Part shown: piece after piece, positions 58,262 to 64,000 of the stretch
Layout: every line of letters begins with the position of its first letter
Numbering within the stretch: the stretch's first letter is position 1
Source of the DNA: Neolentinus lepideus HHB14362 ss-1
Taxonomy: Eukaryota; Basidiomycota; Agaricomycetes; Gloeophyllales; Gloeophyllaceae
DNA: 64,000 nt
Assembly (NCBI GenBank): GCA_001632425.1
Contig: KV425596.1
Location: 85,064-149,063, forward strand
Direction of reading: 5' to 3'
Program-made: the position numbers and the translations under genes
The notes under the pieces: generated by a model
Told to the model about the DNA's origin: nothing
The model's input: only the letters and a program-made list of their open reading frames with translations
Databases searched by the model: none

Positions 58262-61209
58262 ATGATTGTCAAACGGACTTGACCACAGGGTACTACTAGT
58301 GTATGAATAGCAGTTTAAAACACTAGCAACTGCATTATGACCTGGAAGCATATGGCACAGCTGTGGAGGCATCACGGCGATATTCAAATTGATTATTTGA
58401 GGAGGGCCCTTGGTCAGTTGACATGTACAATCCATTTTGTCACCGGAGAATACTACTCGAGAAGCGCCTGCGTCGTCCGCGAAGGGCGTGTACCTTGCGA
58501 CATCTTTGGGTGATTGCCCACGGCCGGCCTGAGACCTCAGTATATATTCGTGAAGTTGAACTACGGAGTGGATAGTATATACGGTGAAATCGATTACATG
58601 TCGTAGCTACAAGATTTTACTATGCCTTAGTCTTTTGTTTCTTTCTGGGGCTATGATGAGCAACATTGATTCTTCTTCATCCAGTTTTGCGGCAGGCTTA
58701 TATACAGCTCCACCCAGATTATCGAGCACAAGGGCAAACCTTGCCGTATGTAGCCAGACCACCCACAGGGAAGCAGAGTTTGTTCAATTTCTACGATGCT
58801 CTATCACAGAGTGCAGGGCAAGAGACCATTTGGCTCCTCAGGGATTTCAACATAGACATTTTCAAGCAAAATCATGACTCATATTTGATACAGGAAGATG
58901 AGTGACTTGAAGAACTGGACAAAAGGACATAAAAGTGGTGGGACAGAATGCATACTAATTTCATCCTAAGTAATTGACGAGTAGAGATAACGGTGCTTGA
59001 GCTTGTTGGAGGTAGAGTAGCAGAACGGATGATGGCGACAGTGAATGTGGCGTCAGATGCCGAAAGAAGGAAGAGAAAAAATAGAGACAAATAAGTGTGA
59101 AATTCAAATTTAATTCTCACACACCCAGTAATACCTTGCTAGTCGCAAGGTAATTCATTGATGGCCTAGATAGACAAATCATGGTACTCTCCGCCGATCA
59201 ACTCTTTCGCTAGTCGCAGCCAAGACCTGCTTGCCACTCCTGGTAGGCGTCTTGCCGAATTTCCGATTATGAGCTAGGCAGCTGCTGCCTCGGCGATGGC
59301 AGCAGGACCTAGACCGAAAGAAGTAGCCCAAGCAGTCGCAGTTCTCCAGAGGGCATTGCAGAGTCGAGTTCTTCCAGGCCAACATTTTGGGTGGGGTCTT
59401 CACGACGGTCAGGGCATACTCAAAGGGAAAGCTAGAGGGAATTAGCGACATGGCGGTGACATACATTTTCATCTCAAGATTTCAGGCATCTGTGAACCTG
59501 TTCAACAGTGTAACCGGTAGCAGATACGTCGTCGGCTTACTGCTGCACTTTAACATACTTGTTGTGACAAAGACGTGGACATATGGTTCGAGCTTGACCC
59601 AAGTTACGGATGCGCGGATCTGGTGGATAAGGGTGCGATATTCAGAGTGCAGGAGTTGTGATAGAGAGAATCAAACACTAACAGCTCCATAGTTCATTGG
59701 GAGCCAAAAGCATGGCGTTGCTTGTCGTTGAGCACAAATATGACCGACACCGACTCACAGTCTTGTGATGCCACAGAATGCTCGTGTTGTACAATATACA
59801 GCAGTTGGTTCCTTGAAATAATTGCGCCAGGGTGTATCGAGACTCTTGAATAAGAGAAAACAGATAAATATCCGTGCTTGTCAGTGCCTCCATTTAGGAA
59901 GAGCGGAGGCATGAGGCAGTATTCGGCCAGTGCGTTGAGCACTGAATCGAAGGTCTTGGTATGGTCAGTGTCTGTTGTCGTTAAGCACGTGGGTGGGTAT
60001 GGTACGAGCGGGTCAACAGCCTGGCCGAGCGGCGAAGATCTTATGTAGGAGACACAGTAGTGACGCTGTACCACTAGAGCTGGAGGTGCAAGATCAATAT
60101 CCTACATGCCTTTTGAGTGGGAGTGGGAGCTAGCGAGGTGAGGTATCACCAAGAGGCCTCGCTACAGACTGGATTGCTGGGCATCTCACGGAGGTGACGG
60201 ATCGAGCAATCAGTACACGAGCACTACAGTTTCAGAATTTTAGTCACGGGTATGCAAGCTTGATGAGTCATATTTCCAAGGATATATCCTTCAGCTCTCG
60301 AGGTAAGTGTTATGCCTCAGCTGCGCGGGCTAGGTATGGAGCTGGACGTACCGCGGGCCCGGTGTGACCGTCGGATCCGGTAAGACAATCCGAGTCACTA
60401 GATCGTGGCTCACGGCCGTCTTACTTGTCAGGTCGAAAGAGACTGAGTTTGAGGAGACAGAAAGGATAATTTTCCCCGCATGAGTCCTCTGCCGTGGTGC
60501 CACACAGGAAATGAAGATATCCGAGTTACATTGGTGATCCACCCGTACTGACCCCGAACACCATCGCATTATGATCCATCAACGTTTGCTGAACGCGAAC
60601 GCTTTTGCAGCAGAGAATATGGATGTCTTACGGATTTTTGACTCATAAACATCGGCAATAGTAAGAGTACTAGGAGAACGTAGTAAGAAATATGAATGTT
60701 TTGATACGTGTTATGATTAAATAAAGTAAGTGCTCGAACCTAGGACATCATGATTTTGACAAGTGTGATTGATCCTGAAGCCAATATGACAATTGAGTAT
60801 CCAGCTCATTTGCTCATGGAACCATCCATCTTCAAATTCGTCATGATATTTAGAAAGGCAACCTTTGAAAACGAACTGACCATCCTCTTTCCACCCACCT
60901 TGACAACGCTTCCAATCCAGACTTGCCACAGCGGCGGGGCTACCTCGGGTCTCGGCGGTCGGACCTGCCGGAAAGAGAGTGCCTTGATTAGTCAGCGTCG
61001 GCTCAAACACGGTCAAATAGCGGCGGTCGTCTGTGCTTGTTGATCATCGTGTGCAACGACTTGGACGACGCCTCAACAACGACTACCCTCGGTTTCTGCA
61101 GGCCAGCGAGCTAGACTAATCTACTTTTACCTCTCTTCTCTGCATCCAACGTATCTGACTTAGCGACACCGTTTACACGTCTTAACCACTCCTTACTCCC
61201 ACTAGTGTC
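58262..61209. other. 2.9-kb stretch without a firm gene
   Basis: Plus-strand frames at 58584-58905 include DYRAQGQTLPYVARPPTGKQ and ETIWLLRDFNIDIFKQNH, which look like a protein fragment, possibly from a mobile element, but no family was recognised. Minus-strand frames at 60330-60569 (DLTSKTAVSHDLVTRIVLP) and 59694-60074 (GGTDKHGYLSVFSYSRVSIH) also look protein-like and could be exons of one minus-strand gene. I could not connect them with certainty. Confidence 0.3.
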
Positions 61210-64000
61210 ATGAGAGAATCAAGCTTTGCTTTCCCTGCCCAAAATCGGGCTTGCGTCTGTATTTCGTCGCAGCTTTATGATAGGCGAGGTGCGTATTATT
61301 TGATTCATTGAGCAGAACCAGACTCAGCGATTTGTGCCCCCAGCACTCGACACAGAGTCGCCGCTGCCACTCTTCAACTCGCTCACCCATCTCGTTTACC
61401 TCACTTCGACATCACCCCGAATACGCGAAATAATGACCATGGACGGCGGGCTAGAACGCCTTGTCCGCATCCTCCACGACTTTTGCATCTGCCCGCCACC
61501 CCCTGAGAACCCCCAGCTGATCTACGGCCTCTCGCCTCCCACGTCCAGACCGCCGAAGCTCATTGCAACCCTCAACCCGCAGACATGGGACAAACACGCT
61601 GCGTACCGCTTCTCGCTAGCCTTCCAGTGTCTCGTCAACATCGGCGTGCGTGGCAGCGAACACATCCGCAGCCGGGTCGTCCAGGCGGGGACGTTGGACG
61701 TCGTCGGCATGATTCTGGAGGCGTGGTTGGTGTGCAAGGGCTTTGCGGTAGGTCCGAGCAGCAGCGCGACTGGTATGCCGAGGGAGTCGAAGGAGCAGCG
61801 AGCGGCGCGGAGAGCGGCGGCGATGGAGTCGAGGCAGCGAGATCAGGTGCAGCTGATACAGGCGCAGCTGGAGAATGTCATCCGTGCGGAGAGGACTGAG
61901 TCTCGGATGGGGCTGGAGGGCACAGAGGTACGTAATGATCAGGTCCGATGTCGAAGACATGCTCAATGAATTCAGGATGTGCAGATGATAGAGGCGAGCG
62001 CGATGGAGAGACAAGGCAGCGCGTCGACTGTGATTCCTTCAGAGTCCAGATTTACCCGTACGCAGCCCGTAGAGTCGTCGGCCACATCTGATGCGGAGAC
62101 GTCGACGGACAACTCGACGGCCACGACACCGGTTACGGCAGGTGCGCCCACTGGCACGGTCGTGATTCCGATGCGAGAGCGGAGCGGTACGATAATTGCG
62201 CGGCCGTCCTGGGACCCTACTGGAGAAGTTCTCCGCGGACGGAACCGGCGGCAGAACGTGCCGTCGACGTCGAATTCGACGGACAACTCGCGGCCGGAAA
62301 CTGAGACAGAGGATGACGGGGACGTGGACATGGACGCATCCGTCACGCACGACACCGATACGTCTCCTTCGCCTCGCTCGCGCACTTTCACGGCGCCGCG
62401 GCGGGCTGTTGGTATCGTATCTGATACGCCACCGGCTAACCCTGCGGGCCCATCGATGGAGATGAATACTGAGCCGCATATTATTATCAATCATGTTCCG
62501 GGTGAGATTGGCGCGCCTGGCGTCGGTGTCGAAGACGGTATTGTCTCGCTCGAGCCGAATGATGATTTCGCGATGGGTGCGCCGCCTGGAGCGCCGGGTG
62601 CTATCGACGATACCCCTACTGTTCGCGGAGCCGACCCTATGGTTGGTCCCGCACCCGACGAAACCCCCAGAGCTGGGCCGACTGTGCTGCCGAGCGCTCT
62701 GCCAACGCCAACCGGACGAGCCCCTGGCCGGGACCCTAGCACGCGCGCTGCAGGTGCTTCTCGAATTGCGGGGCTCCGTGCCGTCGCGCAAAATCTTGAT
62801 GCTGCTGCGACCGCAACGGTTACTGGTAACAACGTTGATGCCCGCCATCATCACCATCACCACCACCACCATCGGGATAGCGCGGAGACGGGACCGTACA
62901 GGGACGAAGACGTCCTGTTGAGTCTGCAACTATTGGCATATCTGAGCAAATATCCGCACGTGCGACAGGCTTTCTATAAGCCTCGCGCAAGTTTCCATCC
63001 TGCTACTGCTAATCTACCGCAACGCAATGGTTATCAGACTGCAAGTGCTTCTTCTACGCCCAATAGCGCGGGTCCGTCAACAGCAGCCACGGGATCACGT
63101 GCTTTGAGTTCAACGCCATCAAAAGAGATTCATGGCTTTTTCAGGTCGCTTGGGAGGGGAAAGGAAAAAGAGAAGCAGCCGCCGATTGCGCCGACGAGCC
63201 CGAATGCGCCGACCCCACCTGTGAGGCATACGAATGTGTTTTCGCTTGTGGAGCGGTTCACGTTCCGTCCGAGCTCGTCTGAGGCTGACCTGCCTAATGC
63301 ACCGCCGCCGTTACCACATGAGATTCAGTATTGGGCTGGTGCGATTATGAGGAATGCGTGTCGAAAAGATGATAGTAGGGGTGGTATCCGGCAATGCGCT
63401 AACAGTGAGTGGAAATATTATCTTTATCATGGCTATCTTGTTAAAGTAGGTCCAATTAGTGCTGTGTGGTAAATGGGAGTCGTTTCCCCGGGAGTTTGCC
63501 AAGTGCAGACGTTGTCGAAAGGCGAAATACTGTGGGAAGGAATGTCAGAGTACGGCATGGAGTGAAGGTCATCGGTTCTGGTGCAGCGCAAAGGATGGAG
63601 ATGATGACGGCGAGCATGGAGATCACTCGAGAGGGGCCTCGAGTCATGCAGCGCCTGGCGACGGTGCGACTACTGCTTCTACGGCTACTACCCGTGCGGA
63701 CCGGAGAGCTGAGCGTGAACGTGCCCGCGAAAGAGAGCGAATAGAACGCCAGCGGGATCGGGCTCCTGGGCTTGGTGGGATCGATACGAGTCAAGTCACC
63801 CAGGCAGTCGCGAATGCGTTCAGGTCTACGGCAACAACTGTTAACTTGATGAATCCCAACGCGATGATACCGGAGCCTACTGGTGGCCGTCCGCCGTGGA
63901 ATGTCAACTATGACTTGGCCAGACGGGTAAGGCCGCCGAGGCTACCTATTGACGATCCGGAGCCTTCGCCCATTGGTCGCCGGAGAGCGGAGACGGTCGG
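61210..64000 (+). CDS. mub1: MUB1/SamB-type MYND zinc-finger protein (3' truncated by window)
   Basis: Homologue of yeast Mub1 and Aspergillus SamB, which partner the N-end-rule ligase Ubr2 and affect polarity and proteasome-gene control. The first exon MRESSFAFPAQNRACVCISS...LYDRR splices in phase (G|CA) to ALDTESPLPLFNSLTHL. The conserved block IREIMTMDGGLERLVRILHDF follows, then AFQCLVNIGVRGSEHIRSRVV. A long, poorly conserved middle is rich in Ser/Thr/Pro and contains a run of nine His (about 62846-62872) and an acidic stretch. The conserved QLLAYLSKYPHVRQAFYKP precedes the C-terminal MYND zinc finger. That finger is rebuilt across an intron at 63406: CANMLCGKWESF, then CRRCRKAKYCGKECQ and WSEGHRFWC, with all Cys and His ligands present. 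An Arg-rich tail continues past 64000. Confidence 0.9.

Overview
The window is nuclear DNA of a filamentous basidiomycete, most likely an Agaricomycete. Most genes carry several introns of about 40-60 nt with GT...AG ends. The gene families are typical of wood- and litter-decaying mushrooms: psi-factor-type oxygenase, GH28, GMC oxidase, F-box/LRR, a WW-like membrane protein and a serine/threonine/proline-rich secreted protein. No species can be named from sequence alone. Gene models were built by hand by joining reading frames across splice sites, so inner exon limits are approximate except where stated.

Layout. 1.1-2.6 kb: SDS22, the PP1 regulator. 3.4-6.9 kb: two related multi-pass membrane proteins. 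7.2 kb: a 37-residue metallothionein split by one intron. 8.4-9.8 kb: a CCDC174-like nuclear protein. 10.2-15.9 kb (minus): a Ppo/linoleate diol synthase-like gene that appears to have lost its peroxidase catalytic residues and reads on in frame into a transmembrane segment plus an extra C-terminal domain. 18.0-23.8 kb: a lipolytic block with an intact DUF2235 hydrolase, a decayed second copy, and a patatin-von Willebrand A fusion. 23.9-25.6 kb (minus): a WW-like membrane protein. 27.0-29.7 kb: a large secreted repeat protein. 30.7-32.9 kb (minus): MoaD/MOCS2A and mitochondrial ribosomal protein uL30m. 34.4-43.0 kb: a flavin-dependent halogenase, an F-box protein and an MFS transporter. 43.4-45.6 kb (minus): a GH28 exopolygalacturonase. 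45.6-50.4 kb: a gene-poor stretch with an AT-rich island of ~97-bp repeats. 50.4-58.3 kb: a GMC oxidase, a small unknown gene, a complete hAT-like DNA transposon with target-site duplications, a secreted polyamine-oxidase-like flavoenzyme and a small hydrophilic protein behind paired CRE sites. 61.2 kb to the right edge: a MUB1/SamB-type MYND protein, cut by the window end.

Housekeeping genes (SDS22, CCDC174, MoaD, uL30m, MUB1) are interspersed with accessory secreted and lipid-acting genes. The points most worth a second look are the remodelled Ppo gene, the patatin-vWA fusion beside DUF2235 genes, the hAT-like element at 54.4-55.4 kb, the hidden metallothionein and the repeat island at 46-47.8 kb.
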